Below are positions 20,211-32,700 of a DNA stretch of 64,000 nucleotides, piece by piece. The DNA lies in NCBI GenBank assembly GCA_038380435.1, contig JAWZYU010000009.1, positions 68,105,901 through 68,169,900 on the forward strand. The letters are read 5' to 3'. The notes beneath the pieces were generated by a model, which saw only the letters and a program-made list of their open reading frames with translations, was not told the origin of the DNA and made no database searches. A program made the position numbers and the translations under genes. The stretch comes from Ryuthela nishihirai (lineage: Eukaryota > Arthropoda > Arachnida > Araneae > Heptathelidae). Position 1 is the first letter of the stretch; every line of letters starts with the position of its first letter.

Positions 20211-21414
20211 TTTCCAGGCGAAACGTTGGTTACGATCCTGACACAAACATTAAATTCTTTATCACGACTTTTTTATGGCGTTTTTTGCGTTATACTACAG
20301 TCAATCTTAAGGCCTCAAAACCACCAAGACTGACAATTCTTAGGTTCAGACCATGGTTATTTCTACGCTCTGTAACCGTAAATCGAAGAACCAGGTATGA
20401 ATTACTAATCAGTTCTTTTGAATATAGGATTAATAAATTTATAAGAATGTCCAAATTTACTCTGAATATGAATATTTTTACCGTGATAAAGCCTAATAAA
20501 TAGCGACAGATCAAAACATATTTCACGTAGCATTCCGCAAATTTGGATATACATAAATCGAAAGGAAGTACCCAGAGGGTACCAACGGGTCTGACCCCCC
20601 TCTTCCCTTGAAATCCCATAATCTTTTACGAAATCTTAAACTTGTCTACCTGCTATAAATCAAAACTGTTGTTTCGTATAATTTTATTTTAGTCCCATAT
20701 TATAATACAAGCCGGACACTAAAAAAGATTTCTTTAATATATATATATACATTTATATATAAAATTTTATTCCGTATAGAATATCATTTTAACATTTCCT
20801 CTCCAATAGAGTTTTTTAGTAATCGGGAAACTACTCAAGTCTTATTTTCGGAACCCACCCCCATTACACAAAGAATGTTTTTGATTTCAAAGCAAGTAGT
20901 CAAGTTTGAGATTTCGCATAAGACGATGAGATTTCGGGGGTGAGGTGGGGGATCTGGAACCTATGTTCACCCCGGGTACGTCATTGTATTTATGTATATA
21001 TCTAATCCCTCCAAAACTAAATCATGGGTGTCTGCATAAATCATACGTGCATAAATCTATACAACTTTCAAATTATTTCGAATTTTTTTCGAATATAGAT
21101 ATCGTGTCAGGTAATCGATAGCTTATGATGACAACCGACATTCAGCTTTTTTGAAATTTAGAATAGAAGAACGTTTTCGAGACAAGACAAATCACGTTTC
21201 AATATTTGACACGAGAATAAAAATTCAATGATAAATCGCGCCTCAACGAACCATAAGACACGAAAGCTGATAGGATTGTAAAGGGATTTTTGTCAGTCTT
21301 GGTGGTTTTGAGGCCTTAAGATTGACTGTAGTATAACGCAAAAAACGCCATAAAAAAGTCGTGATAAGGAGTTTAATGTTTGTGTCAGGATCGTAACCAT
21401 CGTTTCGCCTGAAA
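20211..21414. mobile_element. 1.2-kb element with ~125-bp terminal inverted repeats
   Basis: The left end 20211-20336 and right end 21291-21414 are complementary at about 95%, running from 'caggcgaaacg' through 'acgatcctgacacaaacatt' and 'ggcctcaaaaccaccaagac'. The 950-bp interior has no transposase. A 109-residue minus-strand frame (20290-20619) overlaps the left end but has no motif. I could not fix a target-site duplication. Confidence 0.7.
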
Positions 21415-21654
21415 TATTAAAGAAAAGAATAAATTTAGTGTTTTATGTAACCAGAATGTTTTTAACAGGTTTAGGTGCTACGTATTTAAAAACATAATGG
21501 AAACAAGTGGATGTTAATAAAACAACTGTTGAATGATTTAATTGGTATATTCATGTTTTTTAGCATCGTTCTCTGGTGGTGTTTTCTTTTGTTTTTGTTA
21601 GGATCGTTTTTTACGTATCTTCATATTGCCTTTCACTCTCAATTTTTCGGTTTG

Positions 21655-22200
21655 TCGGTTTGTGGATTTGTCAAAACAGTTGTTCCACCATATCGTTCTT
21701 ATTCGATGCAGAAACTGAATGCTTTATGTATCAAACGAAAGCTTGTGAAGTGGGGAGTGTCATAGGCTATAAAAAACTGACTCCCCATGCTTTCTTCCGC
21801 CCTAAAAAAGGGGAAATATAAAAAGCATTGTTCCGCTATGTCTTCGGAACACAAAGGTCGAAAGAACAAACTATACATCAAATTAAAGCGTGTGATGCGG
21901 GGAGTAACATAGGCTATAAAAATTGACCTCCTTGCTTTTTACCTCCCTAAAAAAGGAGTAATATGATAACTATTGTTCCGCTATATCTCCAGAGCCCTAG
22001 TGTCTAAAATATCAAGCTATATGTCAAATGAAAGCTTCGGACGCGTGGAGTGTCATAGATTATAAAAACGTGATCCCGTGCTTTCTTCCCCCTAAATAAG
22101 AGGGAATGTGAAAGTCATTCTTGTACTATATCTTCCGAACGAGGAGTTAGGGGTCATACGACAGCTCATATGATGATCGTCGTAAACTATTCCGAATTTT
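21655..22200 (+). repeat. ~150-bp tandem repeat family (R150), copy 1
   Basis: Three units, each with 'tcaaa(t/c)gaaagcttgtga', 'gggagtgtcataggctataa', 'catgctttcttccccctaaa', a short G run and 'ttgttccgctatatcttc'. It is introduced by 'tcggtttgtggatttgtcaa'. Related arrays lie at 49285-49800 (inverted) and 60885-61460. Confidence 0.75.
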
Positions 22201-22649
22201 GCTTTATTTCTATTAGCATTCTAAAAGAGGGGCAATAGCCCCCCTTGCCCTCTTCATAGATTCGGCCCTGGATTATTGTTTTGTCATAAGCGAACTTCTT
22301 CTGAGAAAGACGTTAAAAATAATTCTAAACAAATGTTTCTATTTTTAAATGTAAAAATTAAAGATGAATAGTGTTAATTAGAACCAAGAGAAACAGAAAG
22401 TGGTGTCACGTCGTGTTAATGAAGGGGCAAATTTTTGCTACAGTAACATATCTGACAGTTTTGAGCATTAAGATTGGTATTACTAGAGTGGGAAAATGTA
22501 GGTAAGTGGTCAAAAGTTTCATTACGAGCAAAGCTCAAATTTCTGTTTTAAATAGAAATTCGTACTCTCTGAACTTACTGTGACAGCTAAGATTAAATTG
22601 AAAAGTGATGACAAAAAATAATGATTTTGTTGAGAAGAGGAGGAGGGGA
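22201..22649. other. Mostly unrecognised; possible transposon end
   Basis: 'aaagaggggcaatagccccc' to 'attcggccctgg' (22213-22271) looks like the end of a non-autonomous element. The rest shows nothing. Confidence 0.3.
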
Positions 22650-22894
22650 GTTGGGTTACCTCTGAGCGGCATGTTTTGCACACAATGAGCTAAATGGCCA
22701 GGTCACAAGGACCCCAAAGGCTCAGAGAAGGGTAAGGGAGAGGATCCACTGGACAGCTGTTGGAAGACAGATGGTAGGCTCCCGTCAAGGCAATCCAGCC
22801 TGTTCTTTAACATGTACAGAGTATGTCTCTCTCCCGCACACAGTGCATGGTTTAACGTCCCATTCGACGGACGGCGACCTTTCCAAGCCCATCA
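22650..22894 (-). mobile_element. SINE1 copy E, 5'-truncated
   Basis: Contains the SINE1 3' end ('gttgggttacctctgagcgg' on the plus strand) through the central 'ttaacgtcccattcgacgga' block, then stops abruptly. The tRNA-like head is missing. Confidence 0.85.
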
Positions 22895-23123
22895 GTGCGA
22901 ACACCTTTTCAAAACGAGAAAACGAAAAGCATTGACTTGTCCGTGGTCTTTATTACTTGTTTCGTGTTTTAAATTGCACACACTGCTGCGTGCTCCTGAA
23001 CAGTTGCTGTGTTGCCACATATCATGTATTAACTCGTACGGAAAACTGCCAATTGTTTGCGACGGGAGAGTCCTTGAATTAAAGGATCCACCTATATTAT
23101 ATTTGCTGAAACATTTACCATAA
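22895..23123 (+). other. Open frame with a weak SOCS-box-like C-terminus
   Basis: From the SINE junction to TAA at 23121-23123 a frame stays open for about 75 codons. It ends LLRAPEQLLCCHISCINSYG, KLPIV and DPPILYLLKHLP. The order 'L-x-P-x-x-L ... C/S-I ... L-P ... P-x-x-L-x-x-Y-L' loosely recalls a SOCS box, which ends some ubiquitin-ligase adaptors. A splice acceptor could be 'gaacag' before 23006. This is a guess from a weak pattern. Confidence 0.2.
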
Positions 23124-24527
23124 CTGTTTACAGAAGTTGGCAGTTTGAAATATTTTCTACTCTAGTGTCTACATCATGATGTATATGTTTCGTTTTATAT
23201 ATATTATCAAAAGATTATTATACAATTATTTACTATATTATATTTAGAGGAATAATTTATTTTGACAACATATAAATATACATTGGCACAGCTCAAGAGA
23301 TATGAAAAACATAAAATGCAAATTGTCAACTGTGGAAACTACATTACACATTGCTGAATGATCTGTAGTTGCTGGATTTGAAAACAGCGAAATATTTACA
23401 ATGTGCTTAACAAAATACGGACGAGAAGAACTATATATCAGAATGTCTCTAAATTTAAGACTGAGAGAATAAAAAGTGTACAATTGTAAAACTGTAATAA
23501 CCACTTTGACAGCATGTAAATTTTGTAGCTAAATGAACAATAAAACTTAAAAATGTTTTTTAAAAATTAATTAAATCGACTTACTTTAGTGAAAATTTAA
23601 AAAATGTGTAAATGTGAGGGCATCAAAATATCAGGAATGCAAACTTGGCATATGAAGGAATATTTGCAGTTTGTCCTAATGATTTGTTAATGAGTTTGTA
23701 TACAATCATTATATTTGTACATAAAATATTAATAAATGTTTATTTCGATGAAGAATACATGCAATCGTCTTCAGCGATGTTTTCTTTTCATAAGGTCTTA
23801 CTTTTCATCAGAGTATGATTATTATACCTATTATCTATGTGTTATGAGATATTAATTCTAGAAAAATTCCATATTTTTCTATTAAACTTTATTATTTAAA
23901 CTATTATTATTCTTTTAAATTTAAAACACTTATTTTACTGGTTGTTACATTTGTGTTTTTTTAGCATGAAATGGTTTGAAAATAAGGCAATTCATTCAGA
24001 ACATTTTTGTTATAAAAACAACTAATGCAGGTATTGATCCACAAAGTTTCATAATGTCTGTAGTTTTAAAAAATCTGTTGAAAGTTTCGTTTTACAATTA
24101 TTAACTCTCGTAACACGCATAAGTTTTTTTTTGTTCTCTTTCTGTTGTACCACTATACAAGGGCAGTTTTCTTTTGTATCATTCGTATTTTATCTTCGAG
24201 TTGTGCGTTCGTAATTTGATCCTGTGGAAAATTTTAGTTTCTTTACGAAATATGAATCTTTATCAATTGGAGATTGGATTTTGGTGGTGCGGGAAATGTA
24301 AAGATAAGAGTAAATCTTTTGCGTTGCAGTCAGTTTGCTTTCATGCATTTTTTGCTATCGAAAATGTCTTTTATGTGTGACATAAAAACTAACTAGGATT
24401 ACATGTGACTTCTTCATTCCATTTCATGAAAAAATATTTTAATACCTCAACTGTAGGCAGGCAACAGAAATATAATATTTATTTTTAAGAATGTATATTT
24501 ATTTTTAAGAATGTATATAAGAATGTA
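23124..24527. other. AT-rich stretch, nothing recognised
   Basis: Short direct repeats 'tttatttttaagaatgtata' occur near 24478-24520. No credible frame. Confidence 0.35.
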
Positions 24528-24540
24528 TATATATTTCTTA

Positions 24541-24750
24541 GCCGTCCCGTGGCCGAGTGGTTAGCACGCTTGGCTACTGATCTAAGGGACCTGGGTTCGA
24601 GCCCCGGGTAAGGCGTGGCTGTTTGTGTCGTTTTTCTGCTGAGGTCCTGCCATCCTCTCAGACCTTCTACTATTGCATATAAACTGACAGGCTCCTGTCA
24701 GACCTCTGTGGCAAGCAGCTGCTTGAGGGGGTATTTATTTTTATTTATTA
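24541..24750 (+). mobile_element. SINE2, full-length reference copy
   Basis: 210 bp. The tRNA-like head has box A 'tggccgagtggttagcacgc' and box B 'gggttcgagcccc'. The body is 'gtcgtttttctgctgaggtc', then 'ataaactgacaggctcctgt', 'ggcaagcagctgcttgaggg' and an (ATTT)n tail. The 13-bp target duplication 'tatatatttctta' lies at 24528-24540 and 24751-24763, which fixes both ends. A tRNA gene is unlikely because the anticodon arm is irregular and the unit recurs with the same tail. Confidence 0.9.
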
Positions 24751-24885
24751 TATATATTTCTTATAGTGAGCGTGCTTTTTTTCCCTCGAAAAAGTCTTTT
24801 TAATATTTAGTCATATATTTTCCTTTTTTTTCCGTTAGAAAAAAGATAGGCGAAATTTATTAATAAATGTTTCTCACGACATCTT

Positions 24886-25205
24886 TGATAGCGCACCAGG
24901 CTCGGAATCTGCAGCTCCAAGGTTCGAATTTCAACTGTGGCAGCATTGAGATTTATTTCCTCTAAACAAGCTGAGAAAAGGACACCGATGGCTTGGACAG
25001 ACCGCCGTCTTTCGGGTGAGATGCCAAGCCATTGTCCCGTGGGCAGGAGAGCCATACCCTGTGAAGGATAATGAACAAGAAGGATCGTCTTGAAGAAAGA
25101 TATGTGTTTCTCGTTACCAATGTGTTTTAATTCTAAGTAAAAACAAGTCGACTTGTGTTCTACTATCTTCTCCAAACCGTTGCAACGTAGGTCCCCTTCC
25201 ACCAA
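24886..25205 (+). mobile_element. SINE1 copy F, decayed
   Basis: It shows 'gatagcgcaccaggctcgg', box B 'ggttcgaat', 'gacaccgatggcttgg' and 'aggagagccataccctgtg'. An unrelated ~85-bp segment then precedes 'ggtccccttccaccaacctt' at 25191-25210. It was probably disrupted by a later insertion or rearrangement. Confidence 0.65.
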
Positions 25206-25214
25206 CCTTCTGTT

Positions 25215-25800
25215 AGCGAAGAAACAGCAGCTTGCGTACTATATTTATAGATAGTAGGGTACAGAGAGTAATTTGAACATAGTGCAAGGAGGAAATCAGC
25301 AACTTAGTATCCTTATTGAAACACTATACGGTAGAGAACACAATTACAACAGAGTGCAAGGAAAGAATCAAGTCCACGAACTGTACTGATAGATTGTACG
25401 ATAGAGATCGTAATATGAGCAGATTGCAAGGGAAGAATCAACAGCCTATGTACTGTATTGATAGATTGTAGCGTAGAGAGCTTAATTAGAATAGAGTGCA
25501 AGGAAAGAATCAGCAGCCTACGTACTGTATTGAGATATTGTAGAGTAGAGAGTTTAATTAGAACATATCGCAAGGAAAGAATCATCAGCCTACGTACCCT
25601 ATGGAGATTGTATGATAGAGATTGCAATTTTTACAAGGAAATGATAGAGATTGTATGATAGAGATTGCAAATTTACAAGGAAAGCATCAGCAGTCTACGT
25701 ACACCGTACTGATAAAATGTATGTAGTAGAAGAATCATCAGCATTGTACTGCATTGATACATTACAGGATAGGGAGCTTAATTAGAACAGAGTGCAGATG
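25215..25800 (+). repeat. ~72-bp minisatellite, about eight diverged units
   Basis: The anchor 'gaatca' falls at 25365, 25435, 25507 and 25579, giving steps of 70-72 bp. The unit contains 'agcctacgtactgtattgat', 'gtagagagcttaattagaa' and 'agagtgcaaggaaa'. A short block around 'gatagagattgcaa' is extra-duplicated at 25600-25680. Confidence 0.85.
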
Positions 25801-26879
25801 AACAGATCACATTATTTGAACCCATAACAGATAAAAATATTTCGAATCGAAATTTATTAAATATACGAAAGTTTAATGAACTCGCGTGTGGACGGTACAA
25901 CTGCCAACAATCAGTGCTCGTGACGATGGTTACAAAGAGGGCCGAAAACCGGTCAGCACACTAAGGAATATTAAAAAAAAAACAGTTAGGAAGAGCTACT
26001 GCAAACATTAACACTAATGTTTACTCAACCTAAGCCTTTATATATAAAAGTGTAAAATTAAAAATAGATTGTGCTTTCAAAAACCTGCACTGCGCATAGC
26101 AAACATCACAGTGCTCGGATATTTAATAACAAATAATAAAAACAGAAGTCAACTCCAATCGTGCAGCCGCACTTCTGTGAAACAGTGAATTTAAAAGAAT
26201 TCTGGTAAACCTTGAAACAAGGAACGTCTAACTGGATATCTGGGAACAATGCTGTTCTGAAGAACTGGATTTTTGCAATATTCTAAAACAGTGTCTAAAA
26301 GTATTTATAACCATGTGTTTTGCCAGTGCAGGTGTTTACCTTTAAACTGACCTACACGTTTAATGGTGCATTATCGCTAAACTTGTCGAAATGTTATTTA
26401 ACAGTATATTTGTTTAATCAATCATTTTTGGACAGTAATTATAAGCCTATTTGTTACCTAAATTTATAGCAATTAAAAAAAAATTCTTCAGAAGGTTCGC
26501 GAATTTAAAAAGTAAAAATCGTTTTAAAGCCGAATTCTTTAGTAATTAAAATTTTTAATGCAGTTTTGAAAATAAAAAGTCTTTTTAAATTTAATTTGAA
26601 TGAGTTTTGAACAACCCAGTTTAGATTAATCGAACGAAACAAACTGTGAAAAAAAGAAGAAACACCGTAAAAAAATATCAAACAACCAAAATACTTTCAG
26701 TTTAACTCCTCGGAGATTACAAATGAAAAAGTAAAGAAAAAAAACTTCCAAATAACGACTCGCTCCGCTGTATTTTTAATAAGGGTTGTCAACAAAAAAA
26801 AAGAAACTTCGTCTTAGAGTTTTCGGAAATTTGGTCACCAAAGGAATACCTTTACTTTTCCCTTTACATTTCAAAGGCT
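25801..26879. other. AT-rich stretch, nothing recognised
   Basis: No shared repeat or credible frame. Confidence 0.3.
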
Positions 26880-27310
26880 TCAGAGAGCGATACCTAGAAG
26901 ATTACAGCTTATCCGAGCTCCGTCGTTAAGCTAGCTTCTCCTCACGACAAAAGGAGGCTACCAGAGCAGGAGAATGGAGTACGTTTGCTGTGTAGGCGAT
27001 CTGTAGTGCTGCCCCTGGCCCGTCAATGTTGGCACTTCTTCGTATCACAGCTTCTCCCGCAGCCGGCCGTTAGTTGCCTGAGAGCTCAAGTTAGTCAGCC
27101 TGTCAGTGTTTCTGACAGCTTTATGTTCCTCGAGAAATGTCCTGAACCAAAATAGAGCCTCCATTTACAAACGTAGCGCACATCAATCACCAAAAGGGAA
27201 GATTTCCTTTTTTTTCTCTTTGCTACCCACAGCCCGTATCGTTGAATGTGGAATGGAGAGACTTCACGATCGTCGGGAAATACAGGAGAGTGATGTTTAC
27301 TGGTGAGCAT
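26880..27310. other. GC-rich island 1, non-coding by eye
   Basis: Base composition is clearly richer in G and C than the flanks, with several CpGs ('gcagccggccg', 'cgatcgtcggg'). No frame on either strand gives a recognisable protein. 'tttactggtgagcat' at 27297-27311 could be a splice donor on the plus strand. It may be a first exon, promoter or enhancer; that is inference only. Confidence 0.35.
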
Positions 27311-28437
27311 TAAGAACAGAGTTTCTAGACATACAAAACCATGAAATGCAGTTGCGGAAAAATATAAGGAGAATTCTGTGTCAAAATTGTAATTGACTGT
27401 GGTGACGTTTTTCTTTTATTATTTTCATTTTGTTTTTCAGGGCTGCTCTTGTTTTTAAATCAGCTATTAAAAATCATTATACCCATTATCTATGTATTTA
27501 TGAGATACTAAGAAAAATTTAATCACATTTTTATCAGAATATTCAAATTGTATTTTGTTGATGTTTTTAAGTCCAATACATGCTAGGACTATTGTATTTA
27601 CTTTATTACCAGACAAGCAACCGCAGATGACCACAATATTTAGGAGTAATACATGTATAAATATATATTCGTCTTTAATTTTTGAAGCATTATATTTAAT
27701 TCTTCATTGGATTAGGAAGCATATGAAACAGTGACAAAGAAATAGATCTTGCATCTATTTCAAATCTATTTCCGTTTAAAGTATTATGACATCCTACATA
27801 AATAACGAATGATCTACATGTCTTAAGTATTTTCTGTATTTGAAATTCAAAAAGAAATCATAAATTTCTTGTGTTCTAAAATAGTCACTTTTCGTGGCTA
27901 AATGATTCAACTGAAACCTCTCTTCTATGCTGTTTCTTGCTAACCCCTGGATGGTATTTTCCCCAAATGACACGCCGATATGATCTACATCAATAGTTCT
28001 CCAAAGGTGTGCCGCGAAATTTTCCAGGTGTGCCGAGAAATTTCGAATAATATTGAAGATAAACGGAAATTTATAATCTATTTCGTTGCTATTTTCTAAA
28101 CCTGATTCTTTATTTAACTTTTTCCATTTAATCAAAAACTTATCCATATTAATCTTAATGTTAAAGCCAAAATTAACAGGAAACATGCCCATAACACGTA
28201 CGACGTAAGCATTTACCGCAATATACTTCGGAACTTGAACAATATGGTTCTGCGTTTACAAGTGACTCCACAGAAATTATTATTGAAGGGAAACTGCGCA
28301 TGTGAGAATTTCCCATAGTGTTGCTAACTTAAATTTTCAGTGTGACGCGAGTATTTTTTACGGCGAAAAATAGTTTGCCTTGAGAAACAAAAACTGAGAA
28401 TAACTGGTCTACATGATTGTGGTAGATTGTTGTTCGG
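27311..28437. other. AT-rich; contains a possible hAT MITE remnant
   Basis: 'ggtgtgccgcgaaattttcc' and 'aggtgtgccgagaaatttcg' (28005-28048) are tandem forms of a motif common at hAT-like MITE ends. The 132-residue minus frame across it (27794-28192) is not recognisable. Confidence 0.3.
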
Positions 28438-28439
28438 AT

Positions 28440-28720
28440 ATTTTACCTCTTATGGTACTTGTTTTTATTTTTGCACACAATGTGTTAAATAACCAGGTCA
28501 CAAGGATCCCAAAGCCTAAGAAACGTGTAGAGAAGGAGGACCCTCTGGAAAACTCACTCAAGTGCACCCTAGGTAGTAAGCCTCACGTCAATACCACCTA
28601 GGGTGTAATTTGACGTGCACAAAGTACGGCTCTTCTGCACACTGGGCCACGGCACACCATCGCATCCGACAGACGGCGGCCTTTCTAAATATAACGGTGC
28701 TCTTTTTCTCACCGAGGGAA
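28440..28720 (-). mobile_element. SINE1 copy G, decayed and truncated
   Basis: 3' end ('cacacaatgtgttaaataac') to central block ('catccgacagacggcggcct'). It contains a small hairpin 'caccctagg...cctagggtg' at 28565-28606 that is absent from other copies. The head is missing. Confidence 0.7.
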
Positions 28721-28997
28721 AAACGGGAGTTAGAAGAGGTGAGACAGGATGTATATTAAGAAGATTCACTCGGCACTTATTTGGGAGAGTTGAGAATCAT
28801 CCAGCTATGTCATCCAGTAGCCTGTCTGAATGATCATTTAGAAATATTATTTGGTCAGTTACGTGATTTTATTTGAAAATTTGTATCAAAACGTCGCATC
28901 TTTACTTAATGAAAATAGGGGAAAGAAGTTCCTATGTGAGCGTTGGTAGTTTTCGTAAAGAATATTCGATGGGAGCTAAAGCATTTTTGAAGCTGGT

Positions 28998-29372
28998 GGA
29001 GATGGGGCTCAGTCGGTAGTGTGCCAGGCTCGTAATCTGCAATTCCCAGGTTCGTGTCCCACCTGGACGGCGTTGAGATAACCTCCACCTTACCTTCGAT
29101 CAGTAGGGGACCCGATGGGCTTGTAAATGCCGACGTCCAACGGATAGAACACAAAGTCGTGGTCCCTTGTGAGGGTGAACGATATCCTATGGAAGTTAAA
29201 GAACATGCTGGATAACCTTGAAGAGAAGCTACCTTGTCTCCTAACAGCTATACATATAGTAGATCCCCTCCACCCATCATTCTCTAAGCCCTTGGGTGTT
29301 TTGTAACCTATTAATTTAGACCATTGTGTGCAAAAAAAGTGCCGCTCATAGGTAAAACAATCCAACCACGGG
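28998..29372 (+). mobile_element. SINE1 copy H
   Basis: It has box A 'ctcagtcggtagtgtgcc', box B 'ggttcgtgtccc', 'gaagttaaagaacatgctgg' and the 3' end 'aaaaaagtgccgctcatagg'. It is diverged and no clear target duplication was found. Confidence 0.8.
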
Positions 29373-29639
29373 CAAGAAAAAAGTGATAGTCTCAAAATCC
29401 TTCAAATCACTTGACTGAAGCTTAGAACCTTGGGTTATGAGTTCCAACACGCTACAAGATCATGCATTCAGTGTTTCAGGGCAGTACCTCCAACGTTAAA
29501 GATTTCCAGTATTTGAAAACGAAAATTAGTTTAATTTTTAACATAATGATCTGATGTTTTTAACTTCAATAGTGAATATTAAATTACTAAATTATTTCTC
29601 AAGCAGCTGTTTTCTGAAAAGTCTGTGGCGAAAACGACA

Positions 29640-29775
29640 GAAGTCGAATACGCCACAGAGAAGATCAGAACTCTTCAGAATGATAACACAAGAAAGAAAA
29701 CATCCATATCTCATCCGAGACTCGAACCCAGATCCATTTGGTCAGTAGCCAACCACACTAACCATTTGATTACCG
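29640..29775 (-). mobile_element. SINE2 copy, head and part of body
   Basis: On the minus strand: 'aatcaaatggttagtgtgg' (box A), 'ggctactgaccaaatgg', box B 'gggttcgagtctcgg' and then the body. It is diverged and lacks the tail. Confidence 0.7.
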
Positions 29776-32700
29776 GAAAGTGTCATAGAGAAAAAAGGAA
29801 TATCACAATCCTGTTATTGCTAAGGAAATTTACGGATAAAATATGCATGCAGTTCCAGATTTCTCTTTAAATATAACATTACTTCGCTGTGTGAAATACA
29901 AGAGTTTATATGCTTTCCTGTTTTCGCAGGTATCATATTTAGGAGAGGTATACTGCGGTACTTGAACCATTTTTAATGTGCTTCTCAACCGGAAGCAAAA
30001 ATAACAACGTTAATGCATTAGAAATATATCTTTAATTAATTGTAACTGTAGCAATTGTTACAGGTTTAAAACATTTAAATAACTTGGCCGCTATTTTTTT
30101 TGCAATATAAATTTACAAAAACATTCCTTTTTCAGATTAATTATGGCAAAGTGGAAATCAATAATTTGATCAAATCTAAATTCAAACAGTGAATTAACGT
30201 TTGAAAGATAACGAGAGGCATTGAGAATTGGAAAAAAAAGAGAATCATATAATTCCCCATATACGATCCACCAGGCCCGAATCTAGAGAAAAATAAGGAG
30301 GGGGGGGGGGGAAGTGACGCAATCGAGCCGGAAAAAAGTAAAAGGAGGTGGGCCAAGAGAAAAGATTTTCATTTCTGTATAATATTTTTAATTTCTGTTT
30401 TAGAGATCTTTAAAAAATATTTTGAAAAAATGCGTGAAATATGCAAAAGTCTAACAATATATTTACCTCCAGTACTCTTACTAGCATTTTTAAAAAGGGC
30501 CCTCCTTCCTAGATTCGGTTCTATAATCCACACCACTGAAATTTCCCATGGACAAAGCATTTTAATTATATCCCCCACCGTAAAACCCCTCTTTACTTAA
30601 AATTTTACCTTCGGCCAGAAAAATGCTATGGCCCAAATCTTTTAAAATGACAAACTTCAAAAACCGTATAGACAAGTAAAAAAACAATAACCTGGAGTTA
30701 TCCTTTTTAGCGCAAACTAAAACAGCGTTGCTGATCAAATTTCCATATACCTAATGGATATACGTATATATATATATTCAGTACCTATATACACTAGCGT
30801 AGCCAAAGAGGTGAGGGGCTAACTCCGCGAAAGAGGAGGTAACTTGCGTAAATTTTATTTTTAAGAAATTATTTTTAATTAATTCATATACACCAAATTA
30901 CTTAGTAGAAACTAATAAAGATTCATAGGTCTTCCTCTTCTAAAACGTCTGGCTAAGCCACAGACTACAGAGCCTAGTCTGGAATGTAGACCCTTTTTAG
31001 GGCAGAGCTGTGAATAATGGCCAATGCTTGTGACTAAATGTTAGACTATTTTTTTTGTCTCAAAATTATTAAAATTTTTTCTTATCCCAAAAGATGAAGA
31101 CAAGACGAATTAAGGAAATGAGCTTGATAGAGTCAGATGACTGAATTCTATGAGAACCATCAAGGACGATTTCAAATAAGCAGAGATGGTTCACTTCCGC
31201 ATGGACCATTACGTGACATCCCCTTTCAGAGACTGACTATTAGAATAGGATATATAATGTCAATCGTATTAGCATAATAGCTTCACTGGGAAGGGGGGCT
31301 GTTAAGCTTCAGGAATCAAATGGATTATGTAATTCTTTACCATAAAATTTCTAAAGATTTTACAATCGAAATAATGGAAAAAAAAGACGTCGAAAATTGA
31401 ATAATTAGGTATTGAATTTGAAATATCGGAAGAATTTATAGGTAATCGAATAGATATGAGACACCTCAAAAAGAATATGTTTGTTATTTGAATTTTCAAA
31501 GAAATCATTATAACATTTTCAAACATATAGTTCTCCCAGCAATATATTGCATATCATCACATTTTGAAAAATCAATAAAATCTGGTATGTTTAACAAAAA
31601 CATGTTTGGCAACTTCATTTTTTTTGCCACACGATTATTATCGAATTCCAACTGCTTCCAAATATTCATCTAAACGATAGAAATATTATACCAAAACTCA
31701 AACTACCGCATCAAAGAATCTTCACATAAATCTGGATAACACTCTCAAAGCCTGGAAAATGAATGTATATGAAAAGACAAACCAAAATGGATGTCATATT
31801 TCGCAATTTAGAGAAACAGCTGTTTATGAAGCTTCCGCATTTCGAGGTAAAATATTTTACTCGTTTCCATAGAGAAATAGTAGCTCGAAAGTTAAAAGCA
31901 ACAAACAGACGTGTGGAGAAAAAAATAATCCTTTTTCAGGGAGTCACATAGCATGGCGAGTTGGCAATGATCCAGTCCTTATAAATCACGGCAGATACAG
32001 CGCGTGAGATGCAAGTCCTCAGCAGATAGACAATAAAACCATCCGTGCCTTGTTTAAAGTTGGAACCCATACTACAATATACTAAGATAACCATGAAACT
32101 GCATTGGTGACAGAGAATAAAGATGATGAGACTATTAAGGAAACTTGTACTATTCGTAAAATGCATCAGAATGTCGTAAAATGTGAGATTCTGTTTTATC
32201 TTCTCTTTATTACATGTTATTTGTTTACTTGGTAAACGTCTACAGTTTTTCTTGTTTATCTCGATTACAAATTCGCCCATTCTCTGCCGTTCGATTTCCA
32301 AGTTGTTAATTTTTTCCTTATTGATGCTTGATTGTGACACTCACTTCAGGATTTCCCTGATATCAAAAGCTCTGCTAAGTTTGAATTAGCATTATATTGA
32401 AATTGATACTGCTTTAATTTCTGTTAGTATAATAGTATATTTGTCTGTTAATTTAATTTCATTTTAGTAAGAAAATGATTATTTGAACATCACTTTAGTT
32501 ATTAATTTTAACTAATTAACTTTTTCACCGCTTAATTTAATTTCCAGTTAGTTGAGGAAAACATCAATTACCTATTAAAACATTAACTCATTATAATTGC
32601 TTTTCAAATATTGTCTCTCTATCTCTCTCAGCAAATGGAGAATTTTTCTTTCTTGAAGTAATAAATAAAGTCTATTCTGCATCAAAAGGAATTATAAAAT

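Noticed and set aside
20290..20619. 109-residue minus-strand gene
   Set aside because: It overlaps the inverted end of a repeat element and shows no recognisable domain.
24541..24613. Genuine tRNA gene
   Set aside because: Good Pol III boxes, but it is the head of SINE2: target duplications enclose it together with the body and tail, and the same unit recurs elsewhere.
27794..28192. 132-residue minus-strand gene
   Set aside because: It crosses a tandem 'ggtgtgccg' motif typical of MITE ends and matches no family I know.
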